From Lingula anatina (lineage: Eukaryota > Brachiopoda > Lingulata > Lingulida > Lingulidae), in the NCBI RefSeq assembly GCF_001039355.2, contig NW_019775691.1:492495-540992 (forward strand): a stretch of DNA of 48,498 nucleotides, written 5' to 3'. Below, piece by piece: positions 13,521 through 26,883 of the stretch (positions within the stretch are counted from its first letter, which is position 1; each line of letters starts with the position of its first letter). A program made the position numbers and the translations under genes. Below the pieces are notes generated by a model. That model saw nothing but the letters and a program-made list of their open reading frames with translations. It made no database searches and was not told the DNA's origin.

Positions 13521-13750
13521 ATGTCTCATTTTCTTTGCCTTCAAAATCGCTTCCTTGTATTCAGCATGCTTGGTCTTTTAATGTGTTGTATATTAAGAAC
13601 GCTGATTAAAACCCCAGGTTTTCATTTAACCGACGTGCTTAAAAAAAAACCCGACAAACTCTCATCGCGAAAAGTGAGTATGAAAGCAAGGGACGCAGCT
13701 GTTTTTCTCACGTTCACGACCTTTGACCCCCAGATGGGAAGAATCAACAA
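13521..13750 (+). CDS. possible first coding exon of a type II membrane protein
   Basis: An ATG at 13521 (another, in frame, at 13500) opens 76 codons plus two bases, ending at a splice donor (CAACAA then GTAAGA). The peptide has a short N-terminal part (MSHFLCLQNR), a hydrophobic stretch of about 18 residues (FLVFSMLGLLMCCIL), then a polar, Lys-rich stalk and AAVFLTFTTFDPQMGRINK. That order is typical of a Golgi-type signal anchor plus the start of a luminal enzyme domain such as a glycosyltransferase. I could not find a following exon in phase downstream, so this may be a lone exon, a remnant, or a chance open frame. Confidence 0.3.
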
Positions 13751-16023
13751 GTAAGATCAAAGGGATCGGATTCCACGTTTTTTTCTATGGTTCACGTCCC
13801 GTCGCACAATCAGTGACAGAAATTGCACCGTTAAAGGTTGACGGATACAAAGGAAAAGTTTTGTTCCTTTAACATCCCCCGCTATAGGTCTCGGGATGTG
13901 TTAAATTGAATCTTTGGGGTCACTACCTCTTTTTATCACTGTTTTTTGTTACAATGATGGTTTTGTTGAATTATGTGGCATCTCGACGTTTTCTTGCGTC
14001 TACCAATACGCATGCGCAGGGACTCGGCGACAAAAAGAAAAAAAAAAACTCTCTCTCTCTCTCGCTCACGTGCGTTCCCTCTGTGCGTGTGTTCTTATTG
14101 TTGTTTGATGTCAACCTAACCCCTAACTCCGCCCGAACACTAATAATATTATTTACAGCTGTCCCCAAAAGGATGTCCAATATTATTGAAATAATTTTCA
14201 GAATATCATTACATTTTTGATCAATAATTTGAAGAATCGCGAGTAATCTGACACGGAACAAAACTTGCGCTGGAAACGTTAGCGGAAATCGATGGTGTGC
14301 CTGATCTATGCGCAACGTCAAAGAGCCGACGCCGTTTTTTGTTTGACCAAAAATTTATCAGGGTTTACGCTGCGTTGATTACTCGTCGATTAATTTAATT
14401 GGTACGATAAAATTGAATTCCAAGTCTTGAGGTGCGGGATAGTGCATTTCGGGATCGGTAGGGCTTACAAATATGTCAAGATAATAAAAATGTACAACAT
14501 ACAAATTCGGAGAGGTTTTTGATAAGGTAGATGTTTATGTGAATTATAATGCCCCCAAAACTCTTGATGCTAGATGGATATATCTTTAATTTGACTACCC
14601 GAGTCCGTTAGATTTGACTCAATGATGGCTTTTGTTGAAACCAAATAAATACATCACAGCAAGGTCTTGATGGTAACTTCAGTGACGTCTCTAGTGCGGC
14701 AGATATTTGTCTTGAGTGAAGGCATCAATACTTCACATTCAATGACTTCAGGGTTCTCCAAGGATATGTCTTGACTCGACTGTCGTCAACTGGCGCCAAG
14801 GAGTGTTACATTTTCTGGAGAAAACTTCCTTCTTTGAGTGTTTTTTCAACAGCCTGATTCTCAGTAATACAACCAAATACCCGCCTATTCTCCAAGGTTT
14901 GCGACGCGCACAGCGTTCCCTATGACAGACGGCTGTTAACTCGATTATAATTTTACAGCAATATTAAACTATCCGAATACGCATGGCGCAACAGTTAATG
15001 ACGGCCACATGCACTTTTATAAACCTTACTGATGAAGTGTTTTAGTCATACTTATTAATACAACCGAGTCAACAAACCTCTAATGCCGCCTCTCGTAGAA
15101 AAAGGTCAATGCACGAATATCGGCGAACTGATCTGTACGTGTTGTTATTAAACTGCCATAGACGGAATGCTTGGGTTCGATCAGTTTCTTAATTAAGGCG
15201 GGGATTAAATCAACATAAGTAGAGTTGTTTTTTTCATTTATTTTTACAATAATATACTATTTGTTTAATTTGGGTGCGCCATTCATGCAAAATGATGTCT
15301 GTGTGTATGTATCGAGTGCGTTTCTTTTGGTGGTAGGGCTAATTATGAAGAGAATGTTCTTGGTTTTCATTCTAAAGATCGAAGATGTTTTGTTAAGTGT
15401 TTTCGAGCAGGGTGAAAGGCAGTGGCGCGTTTCCCCCCCGGCATTAAGTGCATGTTGATGATCATCAATGTAACTGTCAACTTTTCAACTTGTCAGGTGT
15501 CATTCTTCGGTTTGTGACTTTATAAGCGTCTGTTTGGCCGGTGTCACTTTGTTCTGTTATGTCACGTATGCATATCCAGCATCCAGGTGGCCGCTAGAAC
15601 CATTTTCCGTCTTAAAAATGACCTGGGTTTATAACCCGAAGGTTGTGACATTTATTGCTAGCACTAACTGCACTGGTTTTAAAGGAAAAAAAGAGAGAGG
15701 AGAGTAACCGGCTGGAAAAAAAATGAAATAATACGTATTTCAATCAATACAAAAAAAATGAGTTGAATATCCATGTTAATCCTTTCATCCTGTGCCGTAT
15801 TGGCCCCAAAGACTGCATTGCGCTAAGTGACGTTTACAGTGCACATTTTGGGGCTATATTTCAACCAATAGGGCATGTGCGTATATTCACTGCGGCTTTC
15901 AAAGAAGAAGAAGAAAAAAGCCGACAGAAATACGTGTGTGACCTTAGATACACTGACTGCTAAATTAGGTGGAACATAGTGGAATTAAGTTGAACCACGC
16001 AAACGCTTTTTGTGTCATTTCAG

Positions 16024-16117
16024 ATCCGAGGGCGCGCAGACGACAGGCCGACAATTCCTCTGAAATGTGGAAACTCGTGGTCGCAGCGGAAAATGTCGAA
16101 GAGTGACGTTAAATTAG
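16024..16117 (+). other. putative untranslated exon with short upstream ORFs
   Basis: This 94-base segment is preceded by a pyrimidine-rich acceptor ending TTTCAG and followed by GTGAGA. It holds two ATGs. One opens a 14-codon ORF ending in TGA. The other (MSKSDVKL) runs into the donor; if joined to the acceptor at 21873 it would stop after five more codons. It fits a 5' UTR exon of the downstream gene, but no transcript evidence is available from sequence alone. Confidence 0.3.
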
Positions 16118-16848
16118 GTGAGAAAAAATTTTTAACAATTTGAAGTCCTATAATTTTTCTGTGAACTCGAAAATATAACGAAAAAGGGAGCGATGTAAAC
16201 GTAAGAAATTTCTTTCGATATGCATACTTGGTTGGAAGACTCTTTTATTAATCATTATATTAGCGAATTGATGTATTGTATCGAATGCAATACATCCCTA
16301 CGTACTGCAATTAAGACAAAAAACCTTAAATTTCTTTTGTAATTTAGAATGTGAGAACTGACATATTTTTTCAAAGAAATTGCCGGTATTATTTGATGAA
16401 CCCGTCGAATAGCCGTAAAACTTACGTCATCTTCCAACAGAAAAACAACACTAAAAATACAATTGACATCGGCTGACGTCCTAACACGACCTTCGAACAG
16501 AAATAATTATTATCGACTAAATGTGGAATCTTGTAGGTTTACAGAGAGACGTGTCGAGAACTCGGAGGAATACGTGTTTCTATTTCCAGAGATATTTTTG
16601 TTTGCACAATAGCCGTATGGAAATATTGCCTCTCTTTCCTCGTTGTTTAGTCTTTTAAGTATACACTAGGGAAGCGGTGTCCTCTGCGAAGGTTCTCTGC
16701 GTAAAAGGACGCTTGATTGTACTCAATCAAGGCAAAAAAATAAAACAAAGAGCAAATGGGAAACATACGGAAATTATTTTGATGAAGAAAATAATGCAGG
16801 ATAAACACAAAAGTTCCGTATGACGGAAAGCGAAGACCGAAGACCGAA

Positions 16849-16850
<2 letters not shown>

Positions 16851-16881
<31 letters not shown>
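16851..16881. repeat. (AG)n microsatellite
   Basis: About fifteen AG units. Confidence 0.95.
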
Positions 16882-16884
<3 letters not shown>

Positions 16885-17711
16885 ACTCAATCCTCAGCTC
16901 GTTTCGCTTCTGGGGCGTTTTCATCAGTTCAGAGCTCCTCGCGGCGGTGTCTAAATCACGGCGGTATTCGGGCAGCACGTCTGGAGATATGGGCACGCTG
17001 CTTCTCTCTCCAGACCCGTACCCCGGTGACAGACCCACCTGACAGCGATGTCCCCATTAAGGTATATTAGATAACTGCGTTGTAATTCCTCTTTAACGAC
17101 TAAAGCACTCGAGTCGCAGAGCCTTAAAATCTTAGGATTAAGGTTGCCACAGCGTTTGTTTGGCAGCGTTTAGGGACGGATGTATTTATACTTGACTTTT
17201 TTTCGGATCTGCAATTTGTATCAAAATTTTGTTTGTTTTTTTACTGACACCTTTTAAGTGTTACGTCACCACATTTATTACAGACAACAAAACCCAAAGT
17301 AATGATAATAATTATTATTATTATCATTTAGATTTTTAAGCTACAAATGAAAAAAATAAATAAAAAAAATTCAAAGAACGTTCCAATAGCACTATGCGGA
17401 AGTAGGGTAATGCCTCAGTGCATGCAAACTCAGCAAAGACAATATACACGCATAGAGCCTGTACAAGAGGCTCCCCTTCTCCCGCCACTGGTTCTCTCCA
17501 TACCAGCAGAGTATAGAAACCCAGTCAACAGGGGATCAGCAGAGCTTCTAGGGCCCTTTAAACCCTCATTTATCTCGCCTGTGTTTTGTCCCCGTGTCAG
17601 GCGTGTATACAGGCCCAGTTACCCTCATTAAATAAAATCGGTATCAACTGTTTTGATATGTTATTGATTGAAAGAAAGCGTTCGATAAGATATGACCAGA
17701 AGAAAAAGGCA

Positions 17712-17762
17712 TAGTTAGGGGGTCAGGCAATACAGGCGATCGACCACGGTGTTCGATACCCG
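17712..17762 (+). repeat. possible tRNA-derived SINE head fragment
   Basis: GTTCGATACC at 17751 is close to a Pol III B box (GTTCGANNCC), and TAGTTAGGGGGTC at 17712 is a weak A-box match 39 bases upstream. The sequence between them has no tRNA-like pairing, and I see no clear tail or target-site duplication. It could be an old SINE remnant or a chance match. Confidence 0.3.
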
Positions 17763-20700
17763 TGGGGAGAGACTGAGGAGATCAATAGATGGAAATTAAA
17801 ATTGTAGGGTTAGAAACGTAGATAAGCTCTCTAAAAATGGGTTATTTTGAAAAATGGATTTTCAAAATAGAGTTTTGTTTATTTATGTAAGAGATTTTCT
17901 AGGTCAGATAATGGCAAGGGGGAATCCGTATAAAACCAATATGAAGCTGTCAATAAGACGTCATAATAGAGGTCTCTCTAATTTGTTATCGGTACAAGTG
18001 CAATTTTGCACTTTTTCACTCTGTGCATAAAACCTCCGAAAAGAGAAAAGTGCGTTTTTAAAGGAGAAACAGTTGGAATCGAACTTCTACACCTTGATAT
18101 CAGGGCCTCATTTAAATACTTACAAAATATAACGCTTTGGTGCTTTTCAACATTGTTGTAACACGTTAATAGTGCACCCTGTGGTCAGAGAGTATGTCAG
18201 AAACATCGTGTTTGCTGTTCTCCTCTGTCCTGCTGAAGTTTTCCTTCGTCTCTCCCTCAAAGCACGGCGCCCACTGTTAACTCTCGTGGCCGGCTTAACT
18301 ATCCTCTTAACTCTGTAAGTCGCTCTCCGTGCGTTTCTGTGGATATAGGTTGGATACAGTATTATCTTAAGTACTGCGGGCTCATAATTTACACCGATCA
18401 CTTCCAGCGTTTGGATATGCCAAACTCTTTTGACTTGGACGAGCATTTCCTACATGGTGTGTTAAAAAGAAGGACAATGACATACATCACAAGTTTGGCG
18501 GTTTAAAAGTTGAACATGTGCCTCTAGATCTCCAAGTTTTGGGAGAGGGTTTGTGCGAGTGAAGAAGAGGGGAGGAGAGTGCTTTGTTGGGACGACAGAA
18601 TAGTTTTTGGATAAAATATACGACAAAGGCAAATAAAAACAGTGACCCACAGCGCAGTATAATTCTACAGACAAGTTGTGTTTGTGCCATTGAAATGGAT
18701 TGAAGAAGCGCATTTTAAAAAGAGGCGATTCACCGCTTGTTCCTTAACGATGTCGTAAAATAATTTGGAATACAGTCGGGAGTGACGCTGTGGTCGGGGG
18801 TGGGACTATTCAGATCGAGACTATAGGAAAATACAACATAGTGGGCTGACAGTGTCACCAGACCCTGTCTCTCTGTTGTGGTCATCGAATCACTTGCTGT
18901 TATGACAAACTGCTGGGGAAGATGAACTACATTAATTTTATTCTTTTATAACCAAATAACCAATCAAGATATGAACATAGTGGGGGTCAATGTCTAACCT
19001 AGATCCAGGCATAAAATGGACGCTGGAAAAATAGAATTGATACCAAACACTCCACGTAAAGGTGAGGTTAATGTCTTATTAGACAGTAATGGAAATAGAA
19101 AGTTACAAGATTTTTCTTTGATGAGTTTACTTGACTCGTTTATTTGATGTATTCTGAAAAGCAAAGTCTTTACTTTTGAAGTTTTCAGGTGAGAAGAAAA
19201 TCGATGGGGTATTAGTTTACTGGAACGATTTCCATGTATGATATAGAACGATATGACTTTGAACTATGTTATACTATAGTAAATGGCAATTTGACAAACA
19301 ACGCCCATCTCCATCAACGAAATCACGTAATACCTCCCTGAACTGTTTTAACAATTGAAATAGTATACTGACAATTATTTAGTTCCTGGAAAAATACGAA
19401 AAAAATCGTTATTTCCTCTCCCATGAGGTACTGTTTTCGCTGAAAAAATGTCGGAAAAGGTTTGACCAAATGGCTAAATAGTTTTTATAGAAAATCTGCT
19501 TGTAAGATGGACGTTTTAGAAAAAAAATCTGCTTGTGAGGGGACGCCAACACCTGCTGCTGCGCTCCTTGCTGGCCTTATCGCTGCTAGTGTTGACTCTA
19601 ACTAAGACAGGTAAGATAAAATCTTAGTGAAGTGTCCACTTCAGTCCACTTTGGACAGACCACGTGATGCGGCTTGCTGGACATAGCTGGAATTCCTACG
19701 ATGAAACAAAGCACACATTTATATGGTTTGCTATGAAATATAGCATCGCGTTGTTTTCTGCGAGTTCATGAATGAAGGTAGCTACAGATCCTTAACAAGG
19801 TGGGGTTTGTCTTGTGACGTAAAAAGTCTTGTGACGTATTGGATATACGCTCTTTAAAGGTCTTTGTACAGAATGTGACGTCCTTACACGGGTCTTTAAA
19901 CAGGATGTGACGACAGTGACAAATCTTCTACCGTGAACTTGTCCCACGAGCAATGAGGAATATTACACTTAAACAGAACATGGCCATCATGTAAAGAGAA
20001 AAATATATACCATATATATATAGAATGGGAAGGAATGAAGGGGGAGGGGGTTATGAAATCAACAAGGAGAGGTCCGGACCTTACAGAACTTGCGGCAGAA
20101 CTTGAGCAAAATGTTATAAGACTTGAGATTAATTTACTATACGAGCTCTAGCTCTACCTGACAGCGTCCCAGGGGTAATCGTACTGGGGTTCATAGCACA
20201 CACACAAACTATCCCGGGCAGTCGAGACTGAGAGTTCGCTCGGGGCCCCTGGCTGCTTGGGCGGAGGGATTAAGTCACAATTTAAGAGAATTTCTTAATC
20301 CCAGACACCGGATATGTCTGAACGCGTTATGTTATATTACCTGCGTTATTTAACGTGTGACAAATGGGCTCATAAATTGTGTACGGAGAATTGATCGTAG
20401 CTCTAGTAAGCTTACAATACCATACAACCTTAACGCACCCACAAAGGCCACAGCTCGGCGTGTTTTTGTTTCTATGGGATGGAAATCTTACATCTTAGAT
20501 ATTGTCTGGGGCTGATTAATCTGTTGAGTAAAAAGAGGTGAGATGGGCCGGCAATAAATATGAAAGGGATTAATTGACGCTGTTTTACTGCCAGTACCGC
20601 CTGAGAATTTTTCTACTGACTAGTTCGAAATTTGGGCACTAATGACCAAAGAAACACGTTCATTGGTTTGAAAAAAATATCTCCTGTTAATTTGATTTGA

Positions 20701-21872
20701 TTTTATTATTTTTCGTGATAAAAGCAATTTCATGACTGTCTAGCTTTCAATCCTATACCCGGCCCAGATTCTTATCACGTCGAGAATGCTGTAAAGTATT
20801 CATAAAATGCGATCCCTTCAGTTGTGCGAACCGGCGTGGTGTGTTATTCTTCTTAGAAAATTTTATTCATTTAAACAATTACTTAACGTTGGAAACTGCC
20901 AAATTACGCATTAAGTCGTAAAAAATTTTAAAAGCTACTATCATGTAACACAGATTTCCGTTTGAACTAATCAACCCCTTGATTTTTAAAAGACTTTTGA
21001 TGCATTTTTTAAAACAAATTTCTTTACGAATAACGTAGGATTGAAATTATCGCAAAACTTACCAAGGAGATCGGTAATAATTGTGTCAATGCCAACAAGA
21101 GCAAACCGTTCCGACTTAAAACGCGAATGTCATTACAGCGGCCTTTTTCGATTTGAAATATTCAATTATCCCTGTTAATAATTTACCCGATTAAGCAGGC
21201 AATCAAAGTCAAGAAAATCAATGTGTACACAATGGTTCGAATGGCGTTAAACCATCGACCTGAACTGGCGCGGTAACAGTTCATTATAGAATTCATCTAC
21301 AGCCACATTGAACGCGTTCTTCTAAATACCCTTAATTAACATGGTAGAACAAGAAGATTAGAGTCCGGTATTGGGGCGTTAGTACCCGTCAGAGAGATTA
21401 TGTCATTAAATACTGTGCTGTAATTGCACTGGTGTAGATGGAGGACTTGTGCTTGGTTTTTCCGAAGTTCCTGCAGATTGGGAAAGGACTGGGACATCGG
21501 CCTACAGTCTACACTGTAACTTCTTTTTGGTAAATGTATTGACTCAGCCCCGGAGCACAGTCTAAAGTATCAGCTGAGCTAGTGACAGAGAGGCGTTTAA
21601 GCCGTTAACCAAAAGTGTGCGTCGGTGGAGCGTGCCAGATCTCAGTGCCCCTCAGACACCGAAATTGGTATGACGATCATTCACGATTTCAATGAACTTA
21701 CATTTTTTTACAGTTCTTCTTCGGATCACATATGCTTTGCGCTTATTATTTTTTTCAGGTCAGGTCTCATTCCATCTCCATATTTTCAAAGAGAACATTT
21801 ATATGTATACTTGTCTTTAAATAGTGTGGTACACTTCCTTCTTCATTTGAGTCACGTTTTCATGTTTTTCAG

Positions 21873-23783
21873 CCCCTGAACAAGCCTAGTTCGCCTGCCT
21901 CGGGTTGATGCCATTGACGCCCTACCATGACCAAAGACATGTCGTATTTACTGAACAAAAGCACACAAGAGCTCTATGGTAAGAAATACCATGAAATGCT
22001 CAAACGTTTTCAATCGAAAGGGAAGAAAGAAAGAGGGAGTATCAAGCCCACCTTATCAAGGACGTCAGTCATGACGTCAGGGACACAAGACTCTGGGATT
22101 ATTCATGACGTCACGCATCACGCGGAAAACCATGATGCAAGCGTGAGCTCACGACGTAAAAACTCCGTTGCGAGCCGCGATACTCCGCCACGGGTGGTGG
22201 TCTCGGAGGACCAAGCAGACGGGGGTGAGGAACCCTCTCAAATACAGCGTCCACAAACTAAAGGTTCTTTGGGTTTAGGATTGTTGAGTGAAGGGTTTGC
22301 TTCCAAAGAGAGAAGCAAGGGCAGGAAGAGCGCCACCGACCAGAGCCGTAGCCACAGCGAGCCGTCGTTTCTACCGCCTATAACCCCTGGGCAGTCGGGA
22401 CTCATGACGCCTCGAAGTCGTTACGCTCAAAGTTTAAGTCCGCTCTCCAGGCGCGAGGATATTACCCCCCTCCCCAGCCCCAGCATCTCCCCAAGACTTT
22501 CTACCCTCCCTCAACAGAATACTAGTCAACAAGATCACGAAAGCAGCGACAAGAAAACAACGTCTACTATTGGGGAGAATTCTTCGCCGCCGAATATTAA
22601 ACAGGAGATGCTTCACGGTCTCGGCAACTCTCACGAGACCACGACTAGTCAGGAATCAAACCCGGACGCGCAGCATTCGAAGCGAAAGAGGAGAAAATTG
22701 AAATTTGAACGGGAACCTACGATTATAACAAAACATGAGGAATACCAAAAACATACGCGGGAGCTTACGAAACAGTTGCATTTAAAAAGCAAACCCATGG
22801 ATTTACGAAAGCGCCCTCCTAAAGCAGAGGACGTAGCTCAGTTCGCAGAAACTAGTAAGGACGAAGAACAGTTTTCAATTAGGAAGAAAATTGAGCAATT
22901 CAGAAAATGGCATGAGGACCAATATAAAGAAAAACTGGAGAAACTGAGACTTGACTCTGAAAAAGCGGAGTACAGCCGCACTCCGCAGGTACCGGTGTTA
23001 AACGGAACCGTTCAGGACGTTTTGAAAAAATACCACAACATAGACGCAGATCCGCTCGAAGTAGATTCGTTAAAAATGGCGGTAGTATCTGTGGATCGAC
23101 GCGGAACGGACTCTCTTAAAATGCCTGTTCCAGCACCGGTTTCTATAAAAGGGGCTGCCATAACAACAAGAAAACCTCCCCTAGATGAGGTTAAATCGTC
23201 TCCCCAGCCGGTGGAACGACAGAAAACGAGAATTCAAAGGAAAGCACGGGACTTACAGATTTCTGAAAAGGGATCTCGAAAATCAAGGAGACTTCGTAGA
23301 ATGGATGCTCAACACAGCGAGGATGACGTCACAATTCAAACAGAGACTCCAGTGACGTCACCACTAGCTGACGACGTCATACAAAGGTTAAATGAAAGTG
23401 GCCAACATAAAGTGACTAGTAATCAAAGTAACGCGAATATGGGCAGTCCATCACCAAAAGAAATGACACTTGCGCAGACAGAACAACACACGTCACATCA
23501 AGTAAATGAGCAAAACACGTCCCAACCAGCAACGAACGAAATGAATCCACCCCCAGAGCGTGATCAGAAATCAGCCGGCACATGGAGAACGTGGCGTGAT
23601 GTCAATGAATCTGACGCCTATAATGACGTCAAAAAGTACATTATTGACAACGATCTGATGAACGCTGAAAAGGAGCAATGGATATCGTCATGGGTTAACA
23701 GCGTAGATGTAGCCAGAGAGGTTGCCACGCCAATGACTGAAGAAAGAATTGTTGCTGAACAGTTGGCAAAATTGCAAAAGTAA
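21873..23783 (+). CDS. uncharacterised 618-residue basic, low-complexity protein in one exon
   Basis: The exon opens after a good acceptor (CATGTTTTTCAG) at 21873. The CDS runs from the ATG at 21927 (context ACCATGA) to a TAA at 23781-23783. I do not recognise the family. The N-terminal ~35 residues are Lys/Tyr-rich. Residues ~45-260 are Ser/Pro/Thr/Gln-rich and probably disordered, with SP/TP clusters such as LSPLSRREDITPLPSPSISP. A basic patch (KRKRRKLKFER, near 252-262) could be a nuclear localisation signal. Residues ~265-350 are highly charged and probably helical or coiled coil. Another disordered part follows. The C-terminal ~60 residues (WRTWRDVNESDAYNDVKKYI onward) look compact and amphipathic. 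An 1857-base frame open throughout strongly supports coding. The 5' UTR is split by at least one intron. Without homologues I assign no function. Confidence 0.8.
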
Positions 23784-25428
23784 TTTTGAAGTTATTTGGA
23801 TGAAATAGTTTTCCTTTTTTTTTAGAAGAAGGGTCAGAACGTCAAAACCTAGATCCACTCTCTGTGGGAACGGTCTAATTTTTTGCTATTTTAATTTTGT
23901 CACTCAGATTTCGCAGAATGCTGTTTTTTAGAACATTCTTTTATGTCAGTGAGTCTTTTTCCTATATGATCAACTGAGTCAACTGAGATTTTGTAAAAGT
24001 AATGAAATGATTTCCGTAAGATCGTAGGCCTATTGCAGATATCAGTCCACCAAACTCAACGTTTTGTGGAAACCACAAAGGATACATCTTTCGATTTTAC
24101 ACTTTTCGAGATATCTGTGATGGGAGTTTAAGACTACCTCAATTTTGTAGTTCTGTATATCTGTATATCTGTATTGTTTATCATCGATCTCTTTTCAACA
24201 TTCCACTTCAGACATGTTGTATCCAAACTGACACCTCGAGATTTGACGTTAATTCTCGAGAATTTTAGGGAACATACCAAGGTTTTTTTCATCAGAATGG
24301 CGTGTGACTCTAGAAGGATCATTTATTGCTATAAATATATTTAAGTGCCATATATGACATCGAGATGAAGATGAAATTCAGGACGGAAGTGAAGGGTATA
24401 CTGAGATGTTTTGTATGTTTTTGACGGAAGCAATAATACAAGTTTTGTATTATGTAAATACTCTTGTTTGTGTCTGAAAAAAAAAGGGGGGAACAAAATC
24501 CATTGTGAGGGGCACATCTTCCTGTATATATTTCATATATTTCACTCGGCCCATTGGTAAATGCACTAAAACCAAAAGACCTTTCATCATTGATCTTATT
24601 ACACATCGATTTGACAAATCAATTTGAGAAAAACAAAATTTCTTCGTATTTATTTACATAAGCACCCTTTCTCGTTTCCACTTACGAGTCTTGTAAATCT
24701 CCTAAATTGTCTACAGAAGATATTACCATTTCGAAAGAGCATTTCATTTTGCCCGTGATTTACAGCTATTTGTTGTAGTTACTATCTTCATTAAAGTGTA
24801 TTTTGTAACTGGATTTAATCCCCACTGCGGTGACATACTAAATATGCTATTACAACCATTAATCATATCCAGCGTGTAAGGACATTGTAACGGCAATCAA
24901 TAGCGGAACGTGTAGTCCAGCGCACATGGAAATTTTCAAGCTGAATTTTCAGGGTGGCCTGGTTAGAGTCATCAGAAAAATTTGTGTGATGGCCTTATTT
25001 ATATTTCAGATATTTTTTCACACAAAGAATCATTGTCATATAAAAAGAGGATATTTAGTATGTCGAGTGAGGGTTAGGCCTATAAATTACTATGAAATCG
25101 TACCACGACACCCTTATTCAATGGCCTTTGTTCATGCTTGGAATGCTCCCTTTCTTAAGAATGCCGTGACGTCAGTATCAGGTTGAAAAAAAAAAAAAAA
25201 CGCGTCCCATAAATTCAAGAGTGTACACTTGCAGTATTTGGTGCGTCTAATATCAATTTATCTGTCATTAAAGATTGTTGACTGTCTGTCTTCACGAGTC
25301 GCCCTGGGAAATGTTTGTCTCCCCTTCATTCCGCGGTCACAGGAAGCCTATATTATACACTAGCGGATTAAAGTTTAGCTAAGAGAGAGAGAGGGGGGAG
25401 GGCAAAAATACAATATGTATAAATTAAA

Positions 25429-25433
25429 AAAAA

Positions 25434-25497
<64 letters not shown>
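25429..25497. repeat. (AAAT)n microsatellite
   Basis: About seventeen AAAT/AATA units in a row. Confidence 0.95.
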
Positions 25498-26883
25498 ATT
25501 TCGAGCAGTGTAAGACAATGAATGCGGGAGGACAATTTTAATACGATATATTAGCTGACAAGCTTGAAAAGCTAGTTGCTTTTCGCTTGTGATACTGTTA
25601 AGGTTGGGGGAGGGGGGTGGCGAAGGGAATAGGAGGTACTCCTAAAACTAATGGAAGGCCACGTGGCAACTTGATATACAGAGAAAAAGACCTTGTATTA
25701 TGATGGCAGACAACACGCTACGCGTGGTAATTTTTAAGTACGAACAATCCAACCTAGAACGTCTTTTGATATCATGGTTCAGAATTCACTTCACTTTAAC
25801 ATGATCATGTTAGCCTTGTCAACGCGATGCCACAATTTCTTCCGTTGACATATAAAGCAATCAAAACACGTCTTTTTACCGATGAAGCACACCTACTCAA
25901 CTATATAGGAGCCACTCTGCTGAGATGAAATAGTTAAATCAAAGTAATAGGAATATTAAATGTCAGAACTGGAAGAAACACGCGGGTCCCAGTACGCGCA
26001 CACTGCTAGTGGTTTGATTGCGTTAGTTGCGTCACTGAAGGTGAAACAACAAACACACTGCTCGCAGTATACAACTCACACAGCTTCCTCACAGATACGG
26101 GATCTAATAACTTAGACTATATGACATTACTGTAACAACCTACTGCCAATTGCTCCATGCAAACGTGGTGATTTAACTTTGTAATTCTACAGATTGTATA
26201 CAACTACCCTCTAAATAAACAGTTAGCATTGGGACTAATCACTTAATCTAAAGTTTTACCACAACAAAAAAGAAAGTGATTCTGTTTGAGCGCAACCGAC
26301 GACCAAAGTGTAATCAATGTAATCATCCAACTAGAAAACAGCTAACTACCTTCCAGGCATTTATTATGTCTTTATTCAATTTGAAAAAAATTAAGTCTTT
26401 TATTTAATAACTCAGACACATTTCTAAAGCTCAGCAACAATGGTGCCTTTTGTTTTCATTTTGAGGATCACTGGCCTTTCTTTTTTTTTATTTTTATACG
26501 CATTTCAGATACAGCACTTCCAGATCTTTCATTTACAACATCTTTTGTGGTGTAGCGTTTCTGTGGAGATTAACTGTATTTATAGTAATCAGTGTAAAGG
26601 AGCTAAAATAAGAACCAAGCTTTGAAGATGATCATTTCCAGAACATGAGCTCAAATTTCTCACAATATTCTGCTTATTGTTCTGTTAGTGTTAAGTCAAT
26701 CTTTTTGTCCTTCTGGTTGCTCCATCTCACGTGTCCTGCCAAAAATGACCTCTTCATCAAGTTTGACCTTTAATCTTTACCCATCTTTTAACAATCCTGC
26801 TTTTGATCCTGATTTTGACCACCATCTTTTTTTTTCCATTTATTGTGAGCAAGATTTAAACAATTCAACTTGACTTCTGATCT

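Larger units (their letters stand above)
13751..21872. other. stretch without a recognised gene, upstream of the large ORF
   Basis: No named gene is visible. Worth noting are an exon-like segment at 16024-16117, a possible SINE fragment near 17712-17762, a TGTGACG-repeat patch at 19815-19912, and an exon-like leucine-rich segment ending at a GTAAGA donor near 19612 that has no in-frame ATG. Since the next real exon (21873 onward) begins with a 3' splice site, at least one upstream untranslated exon of that gene should lie here or further left. Confidence 0.55.

Noticed and set aside
18040-18130. GTTCGATTCC on the minus strand, considered as a tRNA or SINE B box
   Set aside because: No A box at suitable distance and no cloverleaf pairing.
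19510-19611. Leucine-rich signal-peptide-like frame ending at a GTAAGA donor
   Set aside because: An in-frame TAG lies upstream and there is no ATG, so it cannot be a first coding exon as read.
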